DNA of 64,000 bases from Nigrospora sphaerica (taxonomy: Eukaryota > Ascomycota > Sordariomycetes > Amphisphaeriales > Apiosporaceae), in the NCBI GenBank assembly GCA_018287875.1, contig JAGVVL010000015.1, positions 3,658,001-3,722,000 of the forward strand. Direction: 5' to 3'. Under the pieces are notes generated by a model. It saw nothing but the letters and a program-made list of their open reading frames with translations, was not told the origin of the DNA and ran no database searches. Of this stretch, positions 1 through 8,741 are shown piece by piece (position 1 is the first letter of the stretch; every line of letters begins with the position of its first letter). Position numbers and translations under genes: made by a program.

Positions 1-1448
1 TTGCGGAACGCTGTTGGATAGTATCCTATACGCCAGCATGCTTCCGCTAAGGAGGCTAAGGCCTGGAAGAGGGCTTTCCTAAGCGCTTAAGGAATCCGTT
101 CGGAAGCTGGTCTGGTCCGGGTGCTTTCCACTGGCCTGCCTTGCTTAAGACGTCTTGGACCTGCTCCGCTGTCACCTCGCCGTCGATGTCGAGAGGCGCT
201 GCGAGCCGGTTTGTTATACGGAAGCCGGTATGCATGGCCTTAGGGAGAGGGTAAAACCTCTCCCGGAAGGCCTCCGTTTTCTCCTTATGGGTCGTTGCTT
301 CGCCTCGCGGTGTATGAAGCGTGGGGACGGCTGGAGGTAGCGGCGGTGCGGCTCCTTCGGTTCTGGCCCATCTCGCGATGTTCCAGACACCAGCTGGCTG
401 GCTAGAGGCCTCGTGAAGCATGTTTCTCCAGGTCGCTGTCTTTGCAGTGCGGATCGTTTTCTTTTTCGTAAGGGATGCTTGCCGAAGAGCTCGCCAGGCT
501 GCGTCTGTCCTGTCGGATAGCCATGTTCGCTGGGCTCGTCTCTCCTCCTCTATAGCTTCTTTTATTTCGTGGTTCCACCATGCCTTGCCTCTCCTCTTAG
601 AGTGGCGGAGGGGGCAACTAGGTCGGCTATCCGAGTTAGCTCCTTAGTTAACGTTTCGGTGTATCTATCGATTTCCCCGGTGTCTCGAGTAGCCCTGGCT
701 GCGGAAGGTGTGTCGCCTCGGCCTTCGCTTGGTTATAGTCAGCTGTTTTCCAGCTGCGCCGTGGCTTATTCTGGGGGTCGTTTTGAGGTCCAGCCACGCG
801 TATCACCTGGGGAGGTGATCGGATCCAGCATATGGGGCGTACCCGTCGTAGGCAGCTCGGAGATCGTCCGTGGCCCACGCCAGGTCGATCGTGGAGTCCA
901 TGCACCCTCTTCGAGTCCATGTCGGTGTTCCAGGGGAGTGATAAGCTGGAGTCTCCAGGATTCTGCTAGCTGGAGTAGCTTATCGGCTGCCTTATGAGGT
1001 CGGACGTTGTGTCCTCCCCAGACAGGGTGGTGAACGTTAAAGTCTCCTACGAGGACTGTTCGTCTTAGCTGGGGACCGGTAAGGAGGGCTTCGATAGCTG
1101 GCAGGTCTGATCTGCTAATCGATCCAAGAGGAGGCGAGTATACGCAGATAACTGTTATAGGACCATCTGGTAGCTGGATCGTGATGTTGCACCTATCTGA
1201 TTGCGCCTTATAAGTCCACTGCGCTGGGGGTGCTTCTTATTAATGTAGATGCAAGCTCTGCCTCCCTCGGCGGCATAGAGAAGGTAGTACGGAGAGGATC
1301 TCGGGCAGTAGGTGGTCGGCATGTGTGGGTTTCGCCAGGGCTCTTGGATAGCCAGGATGTCGTACTCTTCGGAGATGGCATCGACTGCCGGGATCTATGC
1401 TTTCTTACTTTTCTGCGTGTTCCAGTGTAGGATCCTTAGCGCTGTCAT
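1..1448 (-). pseudogene. LINE (Tad-like) ORF2, endonuclease and start of RT, broken, runs off window
   Basis: This is the 5' part of a non-LTR retrotransposon pol. It starts 20 nt after the ORF1 stop with MTALRILHWNTQKSKKA followed by an in-frame TAG, then the apurinic-type endonuclease motif AIQEPW. A one-base frameshift lies near 1225, after IYINKKHPQ. The second half keeps the endonuclease signature STIDLAWATDDLRAAY and AGSDH (about 815-895). The pre-RT block WKAPGPDQLPNGFLK lies at about 75-130. The RT core itself is beyond position 1. The frameshift and stops show this copy cannot make a full ORF2 protein. Endonuclease nicking and target-primed reverse transcription are the known family functions. 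Confidence 0.85.
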
Positions 1449-1467
1449 GGTCGAGCGTGGATGCTGT

Positions 1468-2802
1468 TCAGTGTTGACTCCGGTGTTTCGACGTCCATGT
1501 TGTCTGTCTCTTCGTGGGTTCTGCTGCGGGCTCTGCCAGTGCTTCTAGTACGGCAGCTGGTTGCTCGACGCTTCCGCGGCTGTACTGTCTGCCAGTCCTC
1601 GGCTGTTGGCTTAGGGGTTCTTGCGAGGGCAGTGCGAATCCTTTCGGTCTCGTGATATAAGTAGCCTTGGCGATCTGGACCTGCTCCTGGCGGACTGGAC
1701 ACTCCTTGGACCACGCAGTGTGTGGTCCTCGGCATGCTGGACAGCAGTACCGACTCTTATCCTCGGCTTCTGGGCATTCTTTGTCGTCATGCTTTGTTGA
1801 AGAGCAGAGCCCGCACCTACGTGCGTGGCGGCAGACACGGGCGATATGTCCATAGCGGTAGCAGTGGTAGCACTGCTTAAGCTGGGCTCCTTCGGCGAAG
1901 GGCTCGCATGGATAGTAGCTATACTGCCAAATAAGGCCGTCTCGGCATAGCTGTTCCGCTTGTTGAACCGTGGGTACTGCAATATATAGGGCCGTGACCT
2001 TCCTAGACGAGGTCTTAGCGTTGCGAGGGAGCTTGGCCTCTAGGACGTCGATAGGGCCGCCGGGCTGGTTCCGGAGTTGGACTCCTAGCTGCCCTTGGTT
2101 CGTCTCTATAGCCTCTTTGTTGATACCATGGGCCACCACCAGGATCTTTCTCTTCTGGATAGAGGCGTTCTCTCCGAAGGCCTCGGTGGTCCAGGCCCGG
2201 TCGGTTTCCAGCTGTCGCTTCTCTTCTGCTGTCTTGCAGGTAATAGCATAGTCTCCGCTGGGAAGCTTCCGTGCAGCTATTGCTGTTTCTTTACCTGTTG
2301 CTGCGTTAACTTTACGCACGATCTCTTCGTAGGTGCGGCCTTCAGTTCCTGCGGCCTTGACCGTTACCTCCCGTTCGTGTCGAGGAGGCAGAGTCTTGGC
2401 TACCTGGGGGGCCCTGGGCGCTGGGGCTGCAGTAAGGGCTGTAGCGGCTACAGCGTACGTCTTAGGAGCTTTGATTTCCTTATAGATAGCTTGCAGCGTG
2501 TTCTCGATAGCATTGATACGTCTTTCGACGCTGGGCTGGTTGTCCGATTCCTTGGCCGCCGTCTCTAGGACCGGAATGGCGGCTTGAACCGCTGCGGCTA
2601 AGGCCGCAATGTTGACTTCACCAGCTAGGAAGCGTTTAAAGTCGTCTATAGTGCTGCGTATATCCTCTGGACTGCGTCCAGGTGTTGTAATGCTGTCTGG
2701 CGATGGTGTTCTTGAGTCCGGAGGTGACGGCTTGGGGGGTGGGGCGGGCCTATGGCGGCTCCCACCGCCCGCGCTTTGCCTCGAGGGTGGTGAATCGACC
2801 AT
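1468..2802 (-). CDS. LINE ORF1 (gag-like, zinc-knuckle protein), intact
   Basis: An open 444-codon frame encodes the nucleic-acid-binding ORF1 protein of a Tad-type LINE. The N-terminus is Pro/Ser-rich, the middle is Ala-rich with a probable helical segment, and the C-terminal third holds CCHC-type knuckles: CYHCYRYGHIARVC, CGLCSSTKHDDKEC and CCPACRGPHTAWSKEC. ORF1 proteins of this class coat the element RNA. The frame is uninterrupted while ORF2, starting 20 nt downstream, is broken, so the unit is non-autonomous. The ORF1 differs from that at 12730-14127, so the two LINEs belong to different families. Confidence 0.85.
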   Translation of the reverse strand: MVDSPPSRQSAGGGSRHRPAPPPKPSPPDSRTPSPDSITTPGRSPEDIRSTIDDFKRFLAGEVNIAALAAAVQAAIPVLETAAKESDNQPSVERRINAIENTLQAIYKEIKAPKTYAVAATALTAAPAPRAPQVAKTLPPRHEREVTVKAAGTEGRTYEEIVRKVNAATGKETAIAARKLPSGDYAITCKTAEEKRQLETDRAWTTEAFGENASIQKRKILVVAHGINKEAIETNQGQLGVQLRNQPGGPIDVLEAKLPRNAKTSSRKVTALYIAVPTVQQAEQLCRDGLIWQYSYYPCEPFAEGAQLKQCYHCYRYGHIARVCRHARRCGLCSSTKHDDKECPEAEDKSRYCCPACRGPHTAWSKECPVRQEQVQIAKATYITRPKGFALPSQEPLSQQPRTGRQYSRGSVEQPAAVLEALAEPAAEPTKRQTTWTSKHRSQH

Positions 2803-2929
2803 TTCTAGGCTAAATGAAGCCCTAGGAACAGTTTCCGGGCTATCCGGTAGCTTATAGAGTCGTGGTTGTGAAGTTATCGCTATGTGGGGTCGGTTTCGAA
2901 AAAGTTTTGGTTTGTTGGGATTAGGGCTT
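2803..2929. other. 5' end of the LINE and junction with the decayed gypsy element
   Basis: The stretch between the LINE ORF1 start and the end of the decayed protease domain should contain the LINE 5' untranslated end and the break in the older gypsy polyprotein. I cannot place the junction to the base because the opposite flank is outside the window. Confidence 0.4.
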
Positions 2930-5497
2930 CGTATTTACAGGAACGTTGTAGATAAGCGTAGCACGTGTCTTTGATAGGAAGGGCAAGCTAAGGATTATGT
3001 CGTGGCCTATTGTCTCTGCGCGCACCATTGCAAAGTTGTCCTTCACCTTATAGTCGGCGAGCTATATATAATCCTCTAATATGCTAACGGTGCTAGTGGG
3101 CTTGTCGGTCTCCGACTATCCTTTGATTAGCATTGTTCTGTCGACCACGTATAGCAAGTTCTGTTCGCAATAGCGCGACGAGATAATATTAAGCGCCGCC
3201 CCTGTATCGACTAAGGCCCAAAGGATGCTCTTATCTCCGGTTGGTCCGACTCTCACTGGGATCCTTCCTAAGGGCTTTATCCCGACTAACATGCTCGCAA
3301 TCCTCTCGATAAGCCGCGCGTCCTTCTAATCAAGGGCTCGGTCGAGTACCGCAGGTAAGCCCTCTATACTGGCTTCTGGTTATTTAGTGCTTGTCCGTAC
3401 TAAGTTGACTGTCCTGGGGTAAATACTTTCGTTATCCTTGGGTCTCGTCTTTATACTCCTGATAACGCGCTTAGTTGCTGTCTCGAGATTAACGACCTCC
3501 TCAATTCCTTATTGTCTTTCGACGCTCTCCTTTGCTAACTTGAGCAATCCGAGACCAGCGGCTGGGACTTCACTTATCAGGTCCAGCAGGCTAATCGCGA
3601 TGTTCTTATCGCCGACAGTTCGCTACAGTCGTTCCTTTTAGCGCTTGACATCTTAATCAGTGGTCTGCGCAGACAGTCTCATCTCTGGCCCCATCGACTA
3701 GCTGGGCTCAGCGTCCTTCATAACGTATGAACCATCGTTCTTACGTATACGCTTCTCGGTTGCGTTCACAGCCGTCTCTATGTCCGAGTCCTGGATCTCT
3801 TCGACTGTCGCGACTCGGGCGATCGGTTCCTGCTTAGCTTGTATAACCCGGAACCCATCGTTGTCATAGCCAGTGACTTCGTACTGGAAATCTTACCCAA
3901 GTGCGGTAGCGACTGTGAGGTTGTCGCAGAGTTCGATAGTGGTGACGGAGGGGGTCTTTACACCTTAATCAACGATGCGCCCATGCTGCTAGCTCTCTTC
4001 GGCTTTATATATAGCGATGTCCTCTTAGGTGATCTGGCTAGGCGTCGTGAGGAACAGCATATTCCTAGCAATTGCCTATTATCTGTACGTCCCCCTCCGA
4101 TTGACGAAAATATCCTTCAGCAACTCCTAGAGGCAAGGGATCCTTCGGTGTCTTGTCCAATCGTTCAGGTCTTCCTAGAGCTATTCGCCTGGTTCCAAAC
4201 AGGTGCCCATCCGCTATTGCTTAAGGTCCGGTATAAAGTGAACCACCTTCTCCTGTTCTAGGTAAGCCTTGTAAGGGCACCGCGGGCTCTTATAGTCAGG
4301 CTTACCGCAAACATAGCAGCTATTGAAATCATAGAACTAGATGAACTCTGGTTGGCTCTTAGGGATGATCCTGTCGAACGAGCCTCGTCCCCCTCGACCT
4401 CCTTAGCCAAAGCGAGAGTAACCGGAGGGTCCCATAGCGTTGATCTAGGGTGGGTCGCGTTAATTATCGCGTGCTCCCAGTGCCGTCATCATCTAGATCC
4501 TCATGTTTTCCATTATCGCTCGAACTTCATCCATTGGGTCTAGCTGGCTTGGCTTCTGCTGCTGCTAAGGCTGAAAAAGCTGGTACGGATTAACCAGCGG
4601 AGGTTGCTAAGCCTGGACTGGCGGGTTCAGTTGTCTTACGGTGCGCGCGGTCCTCTAATCGTGCATCGCTTGCTCTTCCGTATGGATCCTGGCGCTCTCA
4701 GGGTCTAGTCCGTTAGCGAAGGTGATTTCCTTAATTATCCACTTTAGCATGTGACTGCAAGTCTCCTGGTAGTCGGCTCTAGGGTTCCATTTGTACAGCT
4801 TGTGTTGGATGGACGGGTGGAATATCTTAATCAAACCTTCCTTCGTCGCCTTAGCATGCGATCCAGTGGATCCGGCTACGTTCTTGAGCTCCTGCGCGAG
4901 GCGCTGGTGTTCTTAAATGTAGCTGTGGATCTCCTTATAGTCGCTCAGCTTTAGTCCCGACTTAAGGTCGTTCAACTTCTACGTGACTGGAATTTGCTGT
5001 AGCAGATCCCCTATCTTGAACTCCGAGATTATGTTAGCCTTCATCTCTCTCTAAGTCTTACTTTTGTTAAGACAATTTTTAACATTGAACAGCGTCTGCT
5101 AACCCTCGCAATAGGCCAACACTTCGTCTATCAGGTCTTAATTAGAGAATCTGTACCTTCGTATATACAGGTTAAACATCTCGAGAAAGCTGGACACGTT
5201 GTTCTTATTAAAACGCAAGTGGGGGTATCTGCTGGGGTCTGGAGGGGGTCGCGACATCGCCTATACCCAGGGAGGAACTTCCATTGGATGCGCATGGCCT
5301 TGATCAGGATGAGGATAAGCAGGACCTGGCCTGTCTTGCGTTCCTTTTCCTTTCTTAGTTACTATTGCATTTAGTTGGTCAGGGTCTGCCTACAAATGTT
5401 GCTGGTGGACTTCGTCGTTCGGCGTCTTTTCAGGGGTATTGTTAATTGCAAGGCTTTTTAAGGCAAAGTTCTGATTAGAGTCGTCGGAGGTAGACAT
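2930..5497 (-). pseudogene. RIP-decayed Ty3/gypsy gag-protease
   Basis: Read on the minus strand, an ATG at 5497 opens MSTSDDSNQNFALKSL and a capsid-like stretch (FLEMFNLYIRRYRFS) broken by several stops. A zinc knuckle follows near 4318 as CYVCGKPDYKSPRC, where the expected His is Tyr. A retropepsin lies near 3208 with WALVDTGAALNIIS and, near 2960, GHDIILSLPFL. The gag start, the first knuckle Cys and the active-site Asp codon are all in one frame (differences of 1179 and 2289 nt), so decay is mainly by substitutions. RT, RNase H and integrase are absent here: the polyprotein is cut where the LINE begins. Capsid assembly and polyprotein cleavage are the known family roles. Confidence 0.75.
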
Positions 5498-6119
5498 AAT
5501 ACTTGCTTCGTGCTTAGTGTCCTGTCCATGATGTCCCCTTTCATTGTGACGATTATAAATAGTCACTCGACTTTGAGGTCGTAGCTATCTTAGCCGACGA
5601 CTCTAGTAACTTCGTCTCCTCTTCCCCGCACTTTGTTAATCAGAGCATCGCATTAACTGACCTTCCCACTTAGGATAGTCCGCAATTGTTAGTCTTATCT
5701 TTATAGCTGTCTAGAAGACCCTTATAAGGAGGTCTAAAGTGGACACTAGTCCACCTAGACTCCAGCATGCCATTCGCAGTACTATAATTAGTAGTATCCA
5801 TATCTTATCTTACAGCTTATATAGTGTATTACTGGCTTTAGCGTGCCACTTAACATGACTCGAATTGTCAGTATCGCGCTGTCCTTGCTAGAAACTTTTC
5901 CGTTTTACCCCAACATTAGGTCTCTGTGTATTTTGTAACTGGCGCTTTTCGCACTGATTAATAATTCCTACTATTATATGAGGTCTCGTCGGTAATCAAA
6001 AGAGGGGTAATACTTCCCGAAAGTCCGGTCTGTTGGGGTACTCAATCTTCCCTTAACAACAGATCCGCAACTCGGTATCTTCAGCACGTCTTCAATACTT
6101 CATCGTCTCTCTCTCTCTT

Positions 6120-6166
6120 CTGACTGTTAATCAAGAGGTTCACAGTTCGAGCCTGTGGGGGGGAGC
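6120..6166 (+). other. 3' half of a tRNA-Asn(GTT)-like sequence
   Basis: The sequence contains the anticodon-loop core gactgttaatc typical of tRNA-Asn(GTT). After a short variable region comes a perfect T-arm (cacag, loop ttcgagc, ctgtg) and then a G-rich acceptor-like strand ending gggagc. No D-arm or A-box precedes it, so it is not a functional tRNA gene. No CCA follows, which argues against a copied retrotransposon primer. A fragment of a tRNA gene or of a tRNA-derived short element are the alternatives. Confidence 0.45.
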
Positions 6167-6237
6167 TATAGAACAGACAAACACTAGGTGTAGTGCCTGG
6201 TGGAAAGACGCGGTCGTAAGGTCGATCCCTGATAATA

Positions 6238-6295
6238 TGATAGACATGCCCTCGATTTAGGACGTGCAAGTCCTTAATCAAGGGTATGTCTATCA
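6238..6295. repeat. Near-perfect 26-bp inverted repeat (hairpin)
   Basis: Arms at 6238-6263 and 6270-6295 pair at 23 of 26 positions around a 6-base loop (gtgcaa). Two of the three mismatches are transitions, compatible with RIP. Its function is unknown. It may belong to the LTR or leader of the decayed gypsy element. Confidence 0.6.
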
Positions 6296-6623
6296 CCCAA
6301 GTAAAAGTGAGGTCCAACTGGGACAATAACTGGGATAAAACGGTTACGAGTGATGGTCTCAAAAGATAAAAAGAAGTGAACATGTCTTGTTATTGTCTTA
6401 TCTCTACGGTGGAAGCTGGACGGCTACTTATAGGTGCAAGTCCTTGATCAGACCCCTGGCATTGGGTGCTTACGTACCCTAGCCCCGTCTCAATAGGATC
6501 TCTTTTAAGGTGTTAGTAAGAGTCTGTTTGAGTATGATTGCTTCGATTTTATTATATCGGGTGCTGTTTAATACGTATTTTAAACTAAATTCCAGGTTAA
6601 AAGCAGTTTAACTATATTTATTA

Positions 6624-7640
6624 GTTAGAGACCGGCTGTTTTGCACCTATTCCGGATATTCTAACTAGTAAGCCTGGCTAAACGAGCCTTCTAATAGCAG
6701 GCAAGGAAATTCCGCTTGCTAACTACTGTTAAGTCCATTAACTAAGTTAGAGATCCAAGCTCTTTCCGGTACGCCGATTTTAAAGTGCTGAAAACGGCTA
6801 AATCAAGAGGTTAGAGGATATAAGAGGTATAAAGAGGTAGAAAAAGAAGGTAAATATAATAAGAGAAGCACTGATATATAAAATCAGTTATTATATAGCT
6901 ACTATAACTATCTATAATAAGTAGGCGGTACTCGGAAGGGTTCTTGGGGGCGGTATTTGGGAAAAAGACTTTCTTAAGCCACTCGAGCGCTGTTTAATCT
7001 ATAATTTATCCGTTTTCAGTTGTATTAAACTGCCAGACTTTAAATTGGCTTAAATCGACCGGGAACCATTGCTATTAAACCGTCTTGCCCTTAAAAATGA
7101 CCAATAGGGGCAGGGCGCGGCCTTAAGCGGAGATGCATTCAACAAAGGACGTCTAAGCACGAGAACCAGGCTGTTCCTTTTATACAGAGTGTTTTTCCGA
7201 ACCTCCAAGTACTAGACCGTTCGATCTAGCACCTTCTAAGAGTCCTGCTCTATCTATGTTATGGCGGTTAGCCGGCTTCACCCTCTGGATCTCCAACAGC
7301 TGAAGATATCGGAACCATGAGCGAATTACCTCCACTGAGGCGCTATTGACATGCTGCGAGTCGATAGACCGGCTCTTCTAGACCCTTATAGCTAGGTTCT
7401 TATATAGGACGGCCTGCAGCCACCTCTTTCCGAGTGGCTCGCTATCGCCTTAAGCCCGGAGGATACGTTCCGTAAACTCCTTAACTTAGGCGTATAAAGG
7501 TGGAAGCCTTAAGGCAGCTTAAGTTTAAATCCAAATCGTAAGTAACTCTTCTTAAACTGGTCTAAGTCTCTGTTAGTCTACAAAGGCTTCGGGTTTAGGT
7601 TAGTGACCTTTAATTCGGCTCTATAGTGTTGACTTCGATA
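6624..7640 (-). pseudogene. RIP-decayed pogo/Fot1-type DDE transposase (copy A)
   Basis: Minus-strand reading gives the classic fungal DDE_1 transposase order: WFRYLQLLEIQRVKPANRHN followed by ID (first Asp), TSFVECISA, LPLLVIFKGKTV, QWFPVDL, ALEWLKKVFFPNTAPKNP, YRLLIIDSY (second Asp), LLFLPLYTSYIL and PLDLAVFSTLK (third Asp). All three catalytic Asp are kept, but many Gln and Trp codons are stops and the expected His in ID(G/S)H and PPH(T/S)SH are Tyr. This is the RIP signature. The family moves by cut-and-paste into TA sites. I could not find the terminal inverted repeats of this copy. Confidence 0.8.
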
Positions 7641-8136
7641 TACCGTAATCTCGAGAGGTTTACTTAATTTTACCCCCAGCTATAATAGCAGCTAAGGCTT
7701 ATCGAAGTTCGGCTTCTAAATACTGCTTCATTTTAAAGAAAAGAATATAGAAACTAAGTTTCGGATAGGTTCAAACAAATTTACGGATGTAAATATAAAA
7801 AGAAGTCAAGGGGCTGAAAATTTGGTGGCTGGTTTTTAGGGGGCCGAAATGTGGGGGGGCCGAAATGGGAGTCCTCTAACTTAGGCGTTCTTTTAGGTAT
7901 CGTTAAATGGTTTTACGATTCCATAAGGCTTTCCCTCTGTTTCTATGTTGCTACCCGCTTTCCCTTTCCTTTACGCCCTTTAGGAAATTTTATGATGCTT
8001 ACTTAAAAATAGCGTATTGCTAAGCTCGTGAAGTTATTTTTGACCATGTTGGTGATTGATAAGACAGTTGCATTCTACGAGAGGGTCTAGCTAATGGTCT
8101 GTCGGTATTTGCAGCCATAATAGTGGCGCCGCGCCA
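7641..8136. other. AT-rich degenerate DNA, no gene
   Basis: No credible coding frame. A tandem ggggggccgaaatg-like motif occurs at about 7848-7868 and may be near the lost end of the pogo element. A 17-base near-palindrome (agtggcg-ccg-cgccact) lies at about 8121-8137. Confidence 0.4.
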
Positions 8137-8154
8137 CTTCGCCCTGGGTGGTAT
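8137..8154. repeat. Target-site duplication of outer LINE (left copy)
   Basis: The 18-base sequence cttcgccctgggtggtat recurs exactly at 14967-14984, and bases on both sides differ. It directly abuts the T-rich (ttta)n run at 8155, which is the 3' tail of the minus-strand outer LINE. This is the geometry of target-primed insertion. Confidence 0.85.
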
Positions 8155-8519
8155 TTATTTATTTATTATTCTTACACCTAGCGACCTATCTAGGCCATGA
8201 GGACCCCCTGCGCATCTTAGCCTAGGAAAACCGTTCCGGGCTAACGTCCGGCCGGGTGAAAAACCTAGGTTCCGCTGCGTCGTACCGCTTCTATCTGCTC
8301 TTTGACCTGCCTTACCGAGATCGGGCTCAGCGTGCCCGCTTCCTAGCTCATGAGTTGATTCGCAAGCTGGAACATGTCCAGCCTGCCCGAGCGGAGTAGC
8401 CATCTCGCGATAATTCCTGCTTTTCCTGGGGTGTCGAGCATCCTGTCCGTGTCTATCGGTCCTCCTAGAGCTTGGACGAGGTGCTCTCGTCTTTCTCTTT
8501 CCCGTGGGCAGAAAACGAG
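8155..8519 (-). pseudogene. 3' end of outer LINE (ORF2 C-terminus, 3'UTR and A-rich tail)
   Basis: Minus-strand reading continues the zinc-knuckle tail of ORF2: LVFCPRERERREHLVQALGG, then DTDRMLDTPGKAGIIARWLL, ending near 8343. A short untranslated stretch and a TAAA/AATA-rich tail follow. The upstream part is at 14256-14966. The two halves join in frame within the conserved TIRHI segment when the inner LINE and one copy of its 15-bp duplication are removed. This fixes it as one element split by insertion. Confidence 0.8.
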
Positions 8520-8534
8520 GATATGCCGGATGGT
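8520..8534. repeat. Target-site duplication of inner LINE (left copy)
   Basis: gatatgccggatggt is repeated exactly at 14241-14255, with different bases on both sides of each copy. In the outer LINE it encodes TIRHI on the minus strand. Confidence 0.85.
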
Positions 8535-8558
8535 GTGTGTGTGTGTGTGTGTGTGTGT
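8535..8558. repeat. (GT)12 microsatellite forming the LINE 3' tail
   Basis: Twelve GT units on the plus strand, (CA)n on the element strand, sit exactly between the LINE 3'UTR and its target-site duplication. They therefore replace the usual poly(A) tail. Confidence 0.8.
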
Positions 8559-8741
8559 ATTATCGCCATACTGGGACAGTGTCCCGCCTCCCGAGGGGCA
8601 TCTGGCGTGCGAGAGTCTATCTACATGAACACGAGATATCTCGCATGTCAAGCCCAATGGCAACCCTTTGGTCAAACCGTCTCCGTGGCTCCTCCGTGCG
8701 AGCTCGTTCCCGGCTCTATCTCCGTCTGAATAGCTGCGACT

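Larger units (their letters stand above)
5498..6623. other. AT-rich degenerate repeat DNA, no gene
   Basis: This region upstream of the decayed gag is where the LTR and leader of that element would be expected. I could not define LTR ends. It contains a tRNA-like half and a long hairpin (separate entries), and a 17-base motif starting gtgcaagtcctt at 6264 and again near 6434. A 100-codon open frame at 6081-6383 on the minus strand overlaps these structures and is not credible as a gene. Confidence 0.5.

Noticed and set aside
6120..6166. Functional tRNA-Asn gene or a retrotransposon primer-binding site
   Set aside because: No 5' half or A-box, and no CCA/TGG end as a copied primer would show.
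7848..7868. ggggggccgaaatg tandem as the terminal inverted repeat of pogo copy A
   Set aside because: No matching inverted copy found at the other end near 6400-6650.
8535..8558. Ordinary microsatellite locus
   Set aside because: Its position exactly between a LINE 3'UTR and the LINE's TSD marks it as the retrotransposon tail.
8343..8675. A separate 110-codon protein with a His-Thr repeat
   Set aside because: The HT run is the translated (CA)n tail of the inner LINE. The downstream part is the outer LINE ORF2 end; the frame spans two elements.
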